Both the position numbers and the translations under genes were made by a program. Shown here in pieces: positions 35,229 through 47,561 of a stretch of 64,000 nucleotides of DNA. Location of the stretch: assembly GCA_029948255.1 (NCBI GenBank), contig JALIZF010001538.1, positions 62,001 to 126,000 on the forward strand, read 5' to 3'. Source of the DNA: Telmatactis stephensoni (Eukaryota > Cnidaria > Anthozoa > Actiniaria > Isophelliidae). The number at the start of each line of letters is the position of its first letter. Position 1 is the first letter of the stretch. The notes under the pieces are model-generated. The model was not told the DNA's origin and did not search any database. It was given only the letters and a program-made list of their open reading frames with translations.

Positions 35229-37900
35229 GTTTCAATAAGGTTGTTTTTGTCAGGCCAAATTGAATGGCACTGGCAAAGGCAATGCAATGGTTGCCTATGT
35301 CTTCTCGTCTGTAGACAAAATCCTCAGTGCTTTGTTTTGAAGATGTGATGTCGCCAAGTAAAAAACAGACCCGGCGATTCCCCAGTTTTTATGGTCCATT
35401 TCCAAACCTGAATTTCGTGTTCCTTTGTAGCTTCTTTAACCCATGATGAATAGTTTCCTTTTTTAGTTTTTCGTTGAATCCTATGGAGCTATGGAGCGTG
35501 ACTGTATTCTCTACGAAAGGCAATTCACTGATTAATATGATATAAATATATTCTGATTGTAGAGATAGCCTCGATCCGATTGTCCAACGAGTGGCCGTGT
35601 CGCCTTAGCAACCCTCGACGATCGTTTCATAGAGTAGCTTAATGCTGGGGCGTCTTGCTGCGAGATAAAAGAGCCGGCGATCTCGACAGCGGTAGGTAAA
35701 CACAATCTCTGTTTCTGGTCCTTATTATCACGATGCAACACAACTGCATATGCTAATGAACTGGCCCCTACCAAAAATATCAAAGGATGCAATTATTAAC
35801 TATGAAGAATAAATATAAATTTGGAAAATAAACACTTTTGTTCGAGGACAATCAATAAGCTGTCAAAAGGCTAGGTGTACAAATTATTCAAAAACTTATG
35901 AACGCAATTGAGCCAAGGCAAACAGATCACAGTGCCATTGAAAGTGTTCCAATCAAAAACTGCAAGTCTCTTTCTACAAACCCTTGACTCCGAAGTCATG
36001 ACGTAAACCTGATCTGAGGTGCGCACATTAAAAGAGCTCCTCAACTCAAAACTTGCATTTATTATTGTAATTGAAATTTTGGCTCAACGCAAATGGCATT
36101 AAAGCTGCCGACTGTATTAGATGGATGCTCAGTAGATCATACGAGGCAGCTTGGCGCCAAATATAATAGCTTAGTTTGGCCGACTCGTAGCTTCGCTTCT
36201 TAATCAATTATTAGAAAACACGGGTGCTCTGGTAATTCTTGTATTACAGATGCAGTGAAAAGACTAATTCATTGCGGGTAAATGTCGGCAAACTTTTGAG
36301 TTTTGAAGCACCTGCTGATCAGGTGATCGCTACTGACACTTCAAACGCGCTAACCGTCAACATGAAAATTTTAATAAAGTTTCCTCAGCGCTGATACACT
36401 AACAGTATATTTTAGAGGCATGTTATAAAACACCTTTTGGACACAAATTATGACTTTTTGGGGATTATCGTTGGGTGGTTGCTTGATACCAAAGCTAACA
36501 CGTACAAAGCAGCCAGCCTGGCCAGCATTTCTTTTGTTTCATCGATGCTACCCTCGGTATTAAGTAATTTTGAAACTGGTAAATACGAAAATTTTCATTT
36601 TTAAAACCAAAAATCTACTGTTAAGATGTGTAAAATGTTAAATTTATGCTAATCTCTAAGTCGATATATGAGATCACTTACAAAGGATGAAGACAAAACA
36701 TTCTTTATACACTCAGTAGTGATGTGAACGTTTCAGTTCCAATAATATACCATTGACATAAGCACTACACTGAAGTAAACAGGACAGATAACCAACTGAA
36801 CTGCATTTTATTAAGCTTTCCTCCCTTCATTTCTTGAATATTAATGAATGCACCAATAAGCTTTCAGAAGACAAATTTACAAATTATATTTTTGTCACTT
36901 TTTCTGGCCAGACTCATCAGTTATAATTTGGCTAATGTTTACGACTAATTTACATCCCCGTGTTTCTATTTTGAACTAGACGGATACAAAACACTAACAA
37001 CAGGATAATCAAGGATTAAAGAACCATTTGCCGCCTTTATGTGAACTCAGCTGCATCTCTCGCTTAGGGATATTCAAATTCTCGTCTCCGAACCAAATCC
37101 CTCGTATAACATTCCGCTTCAAAGCTAAACCGAACAGAGATCTAAACAAAAGTAAACAACTTCGGTTTCGGGCTTTTAACTTGGATTTTTGATAGTTGTA
37201 GTAAGTAGTTAACCCACTAACAAGTTGACGGCTCAAACATCATAGTGGTCAGCGGATTTACTCTACTCTAAATAGAAATTCTTCATTTGTATTCAAGGGC
37301 TCTAAGAATATATAACGACTGATAATAATCAAGAAGATTTAAAACGTTGTGCAAGATATCTGTTCAATCGATAAAGAGTTTTATCTTGTATTCAACCATT
37401 AGTAACTTTGGGGAAATGCTATAGGTGGACAACAAGAGGTTTCTGTTGAATTGTATTGAATATTTTTTATTACCTTCGATATGTTTATATTGTAAAGACA
37501 AGAAGGAAAAATTCTGTTTGGGACAATATCTATTTTTGGCATAATTATTCAGAGATGGTTGGTAAAGAAAAATCTACCAGGATAAACAACTAAAGTGACC
37601 TGCTGAAAATTTCATTAAATCTGGATGTTTACACGCTATTTATAGTCCCTCCAACGCTTTAGACAAAGTTTAAAAAAAAAATTATACGAAGTATCTTCCA
37701 AATAGAGCATATTTCATAATATTGCTTCAATCGCATCCAAAAAGAATAAAAGACAATCCAAAAAATATATACTTATAGTATTTGGGGTTCCGGTTAATAT
37801 GTCTAAAGCGAAATAAAAGGTTTCGGTTTTATGAAAAATTGTCAAAAATCTAATTTCAGATAAGACAATGTTTGTTCAACACAGGAATTTGAGATGTTAG

Positions 37901-37931
37901 TGACGTCATATGACGTTAATAAGTGACGTCA
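37901..37931. promoter_or_regulatory. Cluster of three CRE-like sites
   Basis: TGACGTCA (37901), TGACGTTA (37911) and TGACGTCA (37924) lie within 31 bases, about 2.7 kb upstream of the channel ATG. CREB/ATF family proteins bind TGACGTCA; use here is inferred. Confidence 0.45.
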
Positions 37932-38122
37932 GTAGAGGAGAATATCTTGACTCTTACTGGTGGATAAACCATGGATAGATAGAAGAAACTGTCTAGAGAT
38001 TGTTTTAAGAAAAATAAATGTGCCATCGGAAGTAAATCAAAAAAAGCATCAGTTTTACGTGTTGCTGTATTGCATATTAGAAATCGGAACAAAGATAAGC
38101 AGCCCAAAAAAGAGAACAGTCA

Positions 38123-38312
38123 AAACAAACAAACAAACAAACAAACAAACAAACAAACAAACAAACAAACAAACAAACAAACAAACAAACAAACAAACAA
38201 ACAAACAAACAAACAAACAAACAAACAAACAAACAAACAAACAAACAAACAAACAAACAAACAAACAAACAAACAAACAAACAAACAAACAAACAAACAA
38301 ACAAACAAACAA
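38123..38312. repeat. (AAAC)n microsatellite, about 47 copies
   Basis: Almost perfect tetranucleotide array of about 190 bp. Open frames in all frames of it, reading NKQT or CLFV repeats, are artefacts. Confidence 0.99.
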
Positions 38313-38640
38313 AAAACAAAAAACTACGGAACAGCAAAGCACAGCAAACAGAGAAACGGAGAGCTAATGATTAAGTGGAATTAAAGCACTAAAGCTAGAA
38401 CGCAAAATGATGGCAGAGGAAAATGGGAGAAAGATAAAAAGATAGGAAAAGCTCCTGTATGGTTTGTGCTGTGGATGCTCAAAGCAGGAGTCCCTGCCCA
38501 AAGACACTTAAATTTGTATGGTGCACGGATGTCCATTTATAATTTATAATTGCAATTATCGATATCACTTTGTAGACTGACAAATTTGGCAATTATTGAT
38601 AAGTGCAAGCGAAGGCGAATTGATGCTGCGAGAAGTCCCT

Positions 38641-38712
38641 TTTATTTATTTATTTGTTTGTTTGTTTATTTATTTATTTATCTATCTACCTACTTATTTG
38701 TTTGTTTGTTCA
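38641..38712. repeat. TTTA/TTTG tetranucleotide repeat
   Basis: Degenerate TTTATTTATTTG run mixed with CTAT units, about 70 bp. Confidence 0.85.
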
Positions 38713-38987
38713 TTTTTCCGGCCTTCGTGTATGAAGGCAGGGTTACCACAACACAGCTTCCGCCAATTACTGTGGGCCCTGTAGTATAGTAGGTCAGACC
38801 ACACACACCGGCAACTTCATGGCCTAATCTCCCCCTAATTCTTGGGTTGCATGTGACGTCAACAAAAGATTTCTCATTAGCGTCTATTGTTTGTTCATCC
38901 AACATGGCTACCGCTTCATTGTCTTTGGATTCCCGGAGGAATGTATGAAACCCAGCAATAGTGGTGTGGGTTCTTTAACGTCCCTCC

Positions 38988-39250
38988 AATTCGCCATTCC
39001 GAAATTAGAGTTCCAAATGAATTATGGGACTGTTTTTTGGGACACAAAATTTCAAAATTGACGGAGAATGAGGTACAGTTTACCAAATATGAAACAAGAG
39101 GGCTAGAGCATAAATAAGAGAAAAGTTACCAGGATCAGGTGTTAACGATTGTTTACAAGCACTTTGCTCTAAATTGAAATTAAATTAAGTGGCGTCCCCA
39201 AAAACCGTCCCAGAATTCAACTGGAACCCTAATTTTGGAATGGCGAATGC
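38988..39250. mobile_element. Foldback MITE, about 260 bp
   Basis: AATTCGCCATTCCGAAATTA at the left is complemented by TAATTTTGGAATGGCGAATG at the right; inner arms ATGGGACTGTTTTTTGGGAC and GTCCCCAAAAACCGTCCCAG. Arms are about 60 bp. Confidence 0.85.
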
Positions 39251-39742
39251 AAGGGGTACAGAATACAGCATTAGAATCCAGCTCCTGTTTTATTACCTGC
39301 CTTGAAAGTGGGTTGAGTATGTAGAAAAACCTTTCACGTTTTCTGCATCTAATCAAAATGATAAGATGGTGCATGTGACATTTCAGGATCTCTCAGCAGT
39401 GAAGATTCCAACCTCCCGCTAGCTCACAAGATGCATAAAGATTGTCCAGGTTGCTAGTTTCAAAGAATGATTAAATAAAAATGAGAAAGAAAGAAAGAAC
39501 GGAAAGAGGGTAGTTAATGAAAGACTGAAAAGTAGCTGGGTTGCAGCGTATGACATATCCTGTATGTATCATGCAAAATTCATTGCGAGAAAATGAAATT
39601 CAATAACGGCGATGCTTTTTGGCCTTGCGCCCTGCAAAGGTTTGCAACAACGATTGTGAGACAAGTTGCGAAAAATATTGTACCGTGTTACATCGCCTTA
39701 AAACCACGTTGGCTACTTCTGGTTTATACACTCTCATTTAAC

Positions 39743-40003
39743 TAACGTTGTCGGCAAATAGGACTCAAGCCTATGCGACTCATCCCAAATGGAGTATGGG
39801 TAGGAATTACTAAAAGCTATGAAACCAAATAAATATCAGCACGACAATTCTCAACCAGCTAGTATTGAGCTTGCAATGAAGTCCTTTATTCACGTTGATG
39901 CTTAAAATAAAGACTAAAGCCAAAAAGAGAGTAATTTTTTTCAACTACCCATACTCCTTTTGTGGTCTAGTCGCGTAGGTTTGAAGCCTCTCGTCCGACA
40001 ACA
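39743..40003. mobile_element. Composite foldback: family B core with AACGTTGTC ends
   Basis: The core 39766-39983 has CAAGCCTATGCGACT / AGTCGCGTAGGTTTG ends like 17012-17221. Outside it TAACGTTGTCGG and CCGACAACAGTT form a further inverted pair, linking family B to the AACGTTGTC-ended elements. Confidence 0.7.
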
Positions 40004-40754
40004 GTTTTTGGAATAGGTGTATCTATAGATATTATACGACTTTGCCTACTTCTCGTATATATAACTATAGAGATATTATACGACCCTAGACTCGACTTAT
40101 TGCGCAAGGTTGATGTTGCGCAACTGTCGAGGTACCACGGAAATTTTACCTTATTATTTCCCACAGATACAAATCCTGTTCGTAAATCGATGTTACACAG
40201 ACAAGTTGAATGATAACCAATGCAGTAGACAACAAGCAACTAATGGGTCACTATAGTATGGTCAATTGAACGAGGCTTGAGAAAGTAGATCCCAATAGAG
40301 ATCTTAAACACTAACCCGATTCTCGCTTCGAAGGACACTGTTAAAATCTGTTTAGCCGCGAACCTGTTTAAAACCCCTTTAGAACGGCAAAGCAAATAAA
40401 TATATATGTATTCGGTAACAGATATCATTAAAAGGCCAGTGCCGACGCATTTTAAACTGACGGATAAAATGAGACAGGAAGGCCAAATACAAAAGCCTGT
40501 TTAGCGCTAAGTAGTTCAGCCTATAGGGGGTGTATAACTGGATTTGTCCAAAATCGTTTCATATCGGGGGAAAGTTTAGATTACTTAAGTAAAAGGCAAT
40601 TTGAGATAATTCTAATACAACATCTAAAGTAAAGTGTCGGTAATGAGACTGTTTGTCTTGAGACCTTCATAGGAATTTTCTAGAAACATGCGCAAGGAAT
40701 ATCCATATGACCACTAGCTTTTACGGCTAAAAGTCGTTGGATCGCGACCTCCAA

Positions 40755-40884
40755 CTTCGGTAAGGTTTTTGTCTTTTCTGATCCGTGGGCAGAGTTTACA
40801 TGAAATCGTTCAGTGATTGGTTGATTTGAAACAAACTCCGCCCCTAACAGATTGTCGGATCAGAAAAACCCGAATTCAAACCTA
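40755..40884. mobile_element. Foldback MITE-like element, family A copy 2
   Basis: GGTTTTTGTCTTTTCTGATC at the left and GATCAGAAAAACCCGAATTC at the right are inverted, with GGGCAGAGTTT / AAACTCCGCCCC inside. Confidence 0.7.
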
Positions 40885-41221
40885 AATTCGTAATTTGATG
40901 GTCGCGCTGCAAGGATTTCGGCTGTAACATTACTGTTCTGTTCATGTAAAGTCAATAGCCGCCTTTGCAAGACCTGATCACCAAGTCAACAAAATGTTAG
41001 CTCTAAGGACAGAATGGTTGATATACTCAGCAAGAGCAACTTAAAATAAGTGCTTTCGCCGAGTTGGAACCTTACTTGATAAACTAAAGAGAATAACGAT
41101 TTTTGTAATTGCAAATTTTCATGGCAAAGAATATATTACTGACTGGCAAGCCATGCCAGGCAGTAGCACATTTCTTCCTAAACAACGGTTTTCAAAAAAT
41201 CTATCCTTTGATCGTTACAAT

Positions 41222-41273
41222 TAAAACAAACAAGCAAACAAACAAACAAACAAACAAACAAACAAACAAACAA

Positions 41274-41340
<67 letters not shown>

Positions 41341-41372
41341 AACAAACAAACGAACGAACAATCAAACAAATA
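41222..41372. repeat. AAAC/AGAC tetranucleotide microsatellite
   Basis: Perfect AAAC copies grade into AGAC copies and back. Confidence 0.95.
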
Positions 41373-41394
41373 AACACATTAGCTAAGTGAGTAA

Positions 41395-41475
41395 ATAAGT
41401 AACTAACTAACTAACCAACTAACTAACTAACAAACAACTGACTGACTGACTGAGCGACTGACTGACTGACTGAGC

Positions 41476-41506
<31 letters not shown>

Positions 41507-41546
41507 TGACTGAGCGACTGACTGACTGACTGAGCGACTGACTGAC
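41395..41546. repeat. AACT/GACT tetranucleotide microsatellite
   Basis: ACTA repeats followed by GACT repeats with an interspersed TGAGCGACTG block recurring at 16-28 base intervals. Adjacent to the preceding array. A Ser/Val-rich reverse-strand open frame is an artefact. Confidence 0.95.
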
Positions 41547-41680
41547 AAAAACTCAGGAAAAATATGAATTAGAGGATGCTCTGTCCATTTTGTCAGAGTT
41601 GATATTTCAGGGGCCGTTGTGAAGCTCCCATTCATGTAAAGAGAAAATACACCGATATCAAAAATATCATCTACCAGAGG

Positions 41681-41900
41681 CCTCGAGCCAACGCAGCTAG
41701 ACCGAAAAGGAGTATGGCCAGCTATAATTAACCCCACTCTCAACTTTTCGGCGGCTTCGGTCTTGATTTTAACACCAACAAATGAAGCTGAATAAGATCA
41801 GAGCAATCTACAGATGCGAGTTGTCTTATGGATATTTGTGTGGTTTTATAACTTGAGTCATATCTATGCTTCCTTTCAGGTGAATCGCGTAGGCTCGGGG
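41681..41900. mobile_element. Foldback element family B, copy 3
   Basis: CCTCGAGCCAACGCAGCTAG / GAATCGCGTAGGCTCGGGG ends and internal ACCGAAAAGGAGTATGG. More diverged than the other two copies. Confidence 0.7.
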
Positions 41901-41936
41901 TCATTTGCCCGACAGGACACCGCGGTAAGATGTTCC

Positions 41937-42272
41937 ACGCATGCGTGCTATATTTAATCGCCTCCCCAGTCCTCCTCAATGAAAAAAATCTACTGAAATA
42001 AACAAAACTTTGTCGGCGAAATTCAAGTCACAGGAGCCAATCTCAGTCCTAAACATTCGGTTAAAGACTTTGTAGTATATTCTATTGCCTCTCTCTTTGT
42101 CCTAGCATTTTTCTGTTTTCTCCCGTGCTCGAAATTAAGATTAAAGATATAATATGGGAAAATCTAAAGAAAACAATTCTAAAAATATTGTTTGGGATTC
42201 CTGTGGTAAGGACGCGACGCATATAAGCACGCGAATCTCGCGCATGCGCAGTCGTTATGCCGAAGTGTCGCC
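41937..42272 (+). repeat. Dispersed repeat D, copy 2
   Basis: Similar throughout to 30745-31081; begins close to the right end of the preceding foldback. Confidence 0.85.
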
Positions 42273-45200
42273 CGACACTGTCTATTAAAATAGTTGTATA
42301 TTTCCGTTTTTATTATAAAACATTTCTTTGACACGCTCAAAATGACACGCACGATGGTGGCGGGATTCAACTTGACGCTTATTGACCGATTAGCAACCCT
42401 ACCATTTTATTATAATGATTAGTTATTTCGATATGAAAACATCCCCTCAATCAAATCAGTTGTAAAAGAAAAAGGCTATTTTATTTCTCTGCGGTGACAA
42501 ATACTGATTTAGTGACATACCATGCACGTGCATGAGCAACCACGTAGTCTTAAGTGCACGCATTGTAGTTTATAATCGGCGGCAACCAGGTACATATAGT
42601 TTAATGTGACGCCCTCGCTTACACATGAATAGGATGGAATCATCTAGGGTCTAGTTTGCCCATATATGAGGCCAGAGGGAAAACATTTCACCAACTTCAA
42701 AATATACTGAAACATAATTCGTGTAACAAAATGGGTGACTCATAAAACGTGGGTGAAAGCCCTTTTTAAAACGAATAAAAAAAGTTAAAAAGGGTTATAA
42801 TTAGATCATGGCTGTCAGCCAGATCCGATCCAAAATGGCACAGAAAATTCTAGTTTCACATCCCGGAAGGTTGGCGGGGATGCTTTTGTAAGAATGATAA
42901 AAATAACTGCAAATTATCCTTAACTAGCACAGTCGCAGGCTTTTTTTAAATTTACTTCAAATATTTGTCGCTTTTTATACTAACCGGAATGGTTATGTGA
43001 TATTTATAGCACTTTTTACAAAAAATAATTGCCAAACTTACCTTAAATCAACACAATCACTTGCTGTTTTGACTTCTACTTATTTCTACCAATTGCAAAA
43101 AAGGGCGAAAACTATCATATTATACTTAGATACTTGAAGTTCATTTCCATGACAGATTATAATGGTTTACTTTTCCAGAAAGTTCTTCAGCTTATAGTGG
43201 TTGGACACAGTGTATGTTGTATTCAGATAGTTTATGTTGTTGTCTACTTGCAGTGTTCTTTAATTCACGGCTTAAAATATGCCAAAATACATGTATAGAA
43301 CCGAGTAAAAACATTGTAAAAGTATCTGTTAAGTTACAGTTGTAAGTTCAGAAGGATTAGTGAAAAAAGAAGCTGTTTTCATGTGATTGAGTGGTTTTAG
43401 ATAACACTTCCAAAGAGCTGTGTTGAAAGTTTGCAGCCTTAAGGTATCAAAGGGAGAAAACAAAAGTGACTTGATCGTGTCTGTATACTGTTACACTGTT
43501 TTAAAGATTTTCTATATTGGAAGGTAAATTAGTCAGGATAATTATTAAGAAGAGGATTTAAAGAAGAGAAAAGACAAAACAATATTTTAAATAACATCAG
43601 AACACATATGACTCTAATTTGAAGACACTTTGACAAACGAAAGAGAAACAAAACGAAAATAAAAATGAAAGTTGAGGGAGATATAGAAAATGAGGCGAGA
43701 AAAGGATAATAGACAAAACTGAACTGAATTAGCGTAGAAACGTTCGTAAGAACACAAAGAAAAGAGCTTGACAAATGGTGAATATTCAAAACCGAATAGG
43801 AAACAAGAACTTCCTGAATGACAGGTGTTTGTCAGTTCAACTTACTAAAGTCTTTCGACAACGAATTCAAAACAATCCCTCATATCTTTGCACAATTATA
43901 AACGACACCTTTAAAAACCCTACCAGATTTTCGACTATGAATCACTGATTATTTATGATGCTTTACTTTGGCAGTAAAAGCGACAGAAGACAGTAAAGAT
44001 ATCAATCTAGAACGAACGTACCTTTTTTTGCCTTCAGTATATCACACAAGTCAAAAACCAGACAGTTTATGGTCTGCTCAGCGAGGATGGCTAATAAAAG
44101 AGCATATCAAGTAGGCAGTGTTTGGCCACCAGCGAAGAGTTTGTCGATATATCTCGCCACGAGCACTCAAAAATTGGGATCTAGAGTGACTGGTGGTACG
44201 AGTATTTCAATCGCATTCATGAAACACCGGGCGAAGAAAAAACTAATTAGTCGTCTCGTCAATTCCAATTAACTTTATTTTTATTAATATGTCTATATTT
44301 GAAACTATTCTATGCTAAAGGGTTTCCTTGTATATATAGTTGTTGATTATAAGTCATATTTTGTGTTGAAACCGTGTTTTGTTTACAACAATAATCGCTA
44401 ATGACTTTGTTTGCCTTGGGGCCAACACTGTTGCTATGCCAAAGCTTGGAGGGGGTCCAAGAGACTCATGCCGAGTTTTTTCGTTAATGACAGTGTTGGT
44501 TAAATTTTGCCCCTAGAGAAATTAATGTGCTGATGTATGGCAAATAAAAAGCTTATTAATGAGGAAGAGGATTTTATAATGGTAGATTTATTGAGAATTT
44601 CTTTTCACACTCCCCTCTCGATAAAATCTTAATAAAAAGACTACATATAGCGAATTAACCTCACCTATTCACGGCGAAAATACTGCTCTAATTTGTAAGG
44701 ATGAAATGGTGTTTCCGTTGGAGAAATAATAAAAAAAAAGAAACGTTTTGTTTGCTGCTAAGCACTAGTCCTATACCCTGCACTGCTTTTGTTCTGTAGA
44801 CACGGAATTCGATTATTTGCATCTATTAACAATAGATTCTCACCCAAAATGCTTTGAATCAAGAGTCGTTTTAGCAATCGTTTCCCGGCCGCCTCCAAAT
44901 TTTGCAGATCCTACAAAAAAGCAGCACAGCTAATGTATACTGCATATAGGAGAAGGCATATAGGAGAAGAAAGCGAGACTTGATAGTGAGTAGAATAATC
45001 CTTCACTGCAAGAAAATTAATCAAATGTACTAGAGAGTATATACCACCCCTTGGAAAATAATGACGCAGAACTGGTTGGAAACATAATTTCGAATTCTGA
45101 AAAGCTTCGGCTAAATCTTCTCGTAATCCTATTCATCATTAGACTAAATATTAACCCCGGATATTAACATTTTAAAAAAATAGTGCTAAGAAGGTTAAGT

Positions 45201-45324
45201 TCTGTTTAATGTGGGGCTGTTAGGTTGCATGAGGTTGAAGGTTGTTCACGTTGTTCACGTTGAAAATGATGAAATTATAAGTGATACCGCAGGGTGTTTT
45301 CTGGAGTCTCATTCAATAAAACGA

Positions 45325-45575
45325 CATACAGCCAATCTCATTAACGTTGTCCAGATAAAAAGACATTTAGACTATTCCAAATATCTCATTAAATATTCGT
45401 TTCTAGCTTGAAATATAGTTTGTGCACATGGAATTCACAGCTTTACAGCCGAAAAATTGATGCAGACTTTTTTCTGAATGCACTAGAATGATGAATATTT
45501 AATGAGACACGTGATATTTGGAATAGTCTAAATGTCTTTTTCTCTGGACAACGTTTATGAGATTGGCTGTATGGC
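45325..45575. mobile_element. Foldback element with AACGTTGTC ends, copy 3
   Basis: Arms of about 70 bp: ATACAGCCAATCTCATTAAC GTTGTCC at the left and GGACAACG TTTATGAGATTGGCTGTAT at the right, continuing through TTAGACTATTCCAAATAT / ATTTGGAATAGTCTAAATG. Confidence 0.9.
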
Positions 45576-45585
45576 AAAATACAAA

Positions 45586-45718
45586 AAAACAACAAAAAAA
45601 CAAGCAAACTAAAACAAACAAACAAACTTGAAACAAACAAAAACAAAACAAAACAAGGAAACAAACAAACTAGCAAGCAAACAAGGAAACAAATAAACAA
45701 ACAAACAAGGAAGCAGGA
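45586..45718. repeat. Degenerate AAAC/AAGC microsatellite
   Basis: Interrupted AAAC, AAAAAC and AAGGAAAC units; resumes at 46006-46320. Confidence 0.85.
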
Positions 45719-46005
45719 TATGTCGATGAATATGACGACGAATATGATAGGATAGATGACAAAATTTTAACGTTCTTTTGTTGTTGTTTTTTTGTTTAAG
45801 TGTTTGTACGTTTTTTGGGTGGACTATAGCTCGAATGGATCATATGTTCCCTTCTAGTCCTTCCCCACTGCATATTTTTCTTAGTATTGAGTAGTTTTTT
45901 CGTTGTATTTATTTAATTTCTGATTAGTTTTCTTATATATGTATGTACATTTTCCATTATGTTAAAATGCAGTGTAAATGGATTAAATTAAATTAAATTA
46001 AATTA

Positions 46006-46320
46006 AGCAAACAATTACTAGTACTGAAGCAAGCAAGCTAGCAAACAAACAGGCAAACAAACACAAAATAAACAAATAAGCAATCAAGCAATCAAGCAAG
46101 CTAGCAAACAAAAAAACAAATAAATAGAAAAACAAACAAACAAATAAATAAATATACACGGAAACAAGCAAGCAAACAAGCAAGCAAGCAAGCAAAAAAC
46201 TAAAACAAAGAAGCAAGCAAACAAACAAACAATAAAACAAAAAAAAAGCAAAAACAAAAACAAACAGACAATTATTGAAGCAACCTAGCAAATAAACGAA
46301 CAAATAAATAAACAATGCAA
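46006..46320. repeat. Degenerate AAAC/AAGC/AAAT microsatellite
   Basis: More than 300 bp of AAGC, AAAC and AAAT units. The reverse open frame rich in Leu/Phe/Cys is a reading of this repeat. Confidence 0.9.
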
Positions 46321-46373
46321 GGAAGCAATGGCTGTAGCATTGCTTCTAAGTCAGACACATTAAATAGACGTTC

Positions 46374-46791
46374 GTCAAATCCTTTTGAATCTAGAAATAC
46401 ATCATATAAATAAACGTTTTATATATAAGTATTTCTGAATAAAATCAACTCCTGAGAATTAAGCAATTCAAACCTGAAAATGCAAATGAGATGACGTCAA
46501 AGCAGGAATTTGCTTGATATTGATTCTACTTCTGAAACAAGTGCATTTCAGTTAAGTAGCAAAAATACTCACCATACCTTGTACTTTAGCAATGAGATTG
46601 TTTTACAAATGGAAAAATAGTATAAAATTCGTATCTAGTGTATTTGTATATTTAATAATTCCTACTTTGACGTCATCTCATTTGCATTTTCAGATTTGAA
46701 TTGCTTAATTCTTAGAGAAGAGTTGATTTTATTCAGAAATATCTATATAAAGCGTGTATATGATGTATTTCTAGATTCAAAAGGATTTGGC
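46374..46791. mobile_element. Long-arm foldback element, about 418 bp
   Basis: Arms of about 145-150 bp with few mismatches around a loop of about 120 bp. Left: CAAATCCTTTTGAATCTAGA, AATACATCATATA, AATTAAGCAATTCAAA, GCAAATGAGATGACGTCAAA. Right carries their complements in reverse order. No protein-coding capacity. Confidence 0.92.
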
Positions 46792-47097
46792 TAGGCTTTA
46801 TAGGCACTTTATGTTAAGACAGGGATTTCCACCCCACAAGCTAGGTGAGACCAACGTAATTTCTTTGCTACATGATGTTATTTCAGTGTAGCGCGGCAAA
46901 TCGCGTTCGTCAATGTTCGCATCTGTAAAGACATTTCTCCAAAGCATTAGCTTTGATTAACGTCTTTCTTTGACTTACTGATCAGAAAGATCAAGCGAGA
47001 AACAAAAACTTGGGTTTGTAATAAGAGCTGTACTTAGAGAAGTTCTTTGTACAACATATGAGGGGGTAATTCACAAGAATAGCCTGGGCACAGAGGG

Positions 47098-47385
47098 CAG
47101 AAGGGGTTGGATCCGGGGCAAGAGTGGCGTAGTGGTTCACCGCTCGCCTGACACCACAGTGGTCCGTATTTGATTCCCGGCTCGGGCCATACGTTAATTG
47201 AGTTTGTTTTAATTGTTCTCTCCCTTGCCACGAGGGTTTGTTTCATTCTCCGGGTTCTCATATTTTTCCTCCCTCAACACAAAACTAAAAATGTGGGTAG
47301 AGCGTTGTATGTAGAGTATATCGAATTTAGTTGTAGTGAGTGTGGAGTATGTGTCACTGAAAACCCCTTTCGGGGAGCGTGAATT
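47098..47385 (+). mobile_element. tRNA-derived SINE, copy 1
   Basis: The head has an A-box-like TGGCGTAGTGG and a B-box-like TTTGATTCCCG region, followed by AATTGTTCTCTCCCTTGCCA, CGAGGGTTTG, CTCCGGGTTCTC and CCTCCCTCAACA, shared with 61140-61411 and 62327-62432. Confidence 0.75.
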
Positions 47386-47433
47386 ATTTTTTTTTTCCAT
47401 TTTTTTTGTAATGATAGTAACGAACCCGGGGAT

Positions 47434-47561
47434 CCCAGGGTCCGGCCCGGTTGTTCGAAGACGTATTAGCGCTAACCTAGGGTCTGAAGTCTAAAGAAAA
47501 TCTTCGGTTTTAATTAACCTTAAGTTAGTGCTATCCTACCCTTGAGTAACCGGACCCAGGG
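47434..47561. mobile_element. Foldback element family C, copy 2
   Basis: CCCAGGGTCCGGCCCGGTTG and TAACCGGACCCAGGG ends, with TTAGCGCTAACC and TTAGTGCTATCC arms. Internal TCTAAAGAAAATC matches family C copy 1. Confidence 0.65.

Noticed and set aside
38055..38384. Long open frames of NKQT or CLFV repeats on both strands
   Set aside because: Product of the (AAAC)n microsatellite, open in several frames at once.
45998..46315. 105-codon Leu/Phe/Cys-rich minus-strand frame resembling a membrane protein
   Set aside because: Reading of a degenerate AAAC/AAGC microsatellite; no splice or start context.
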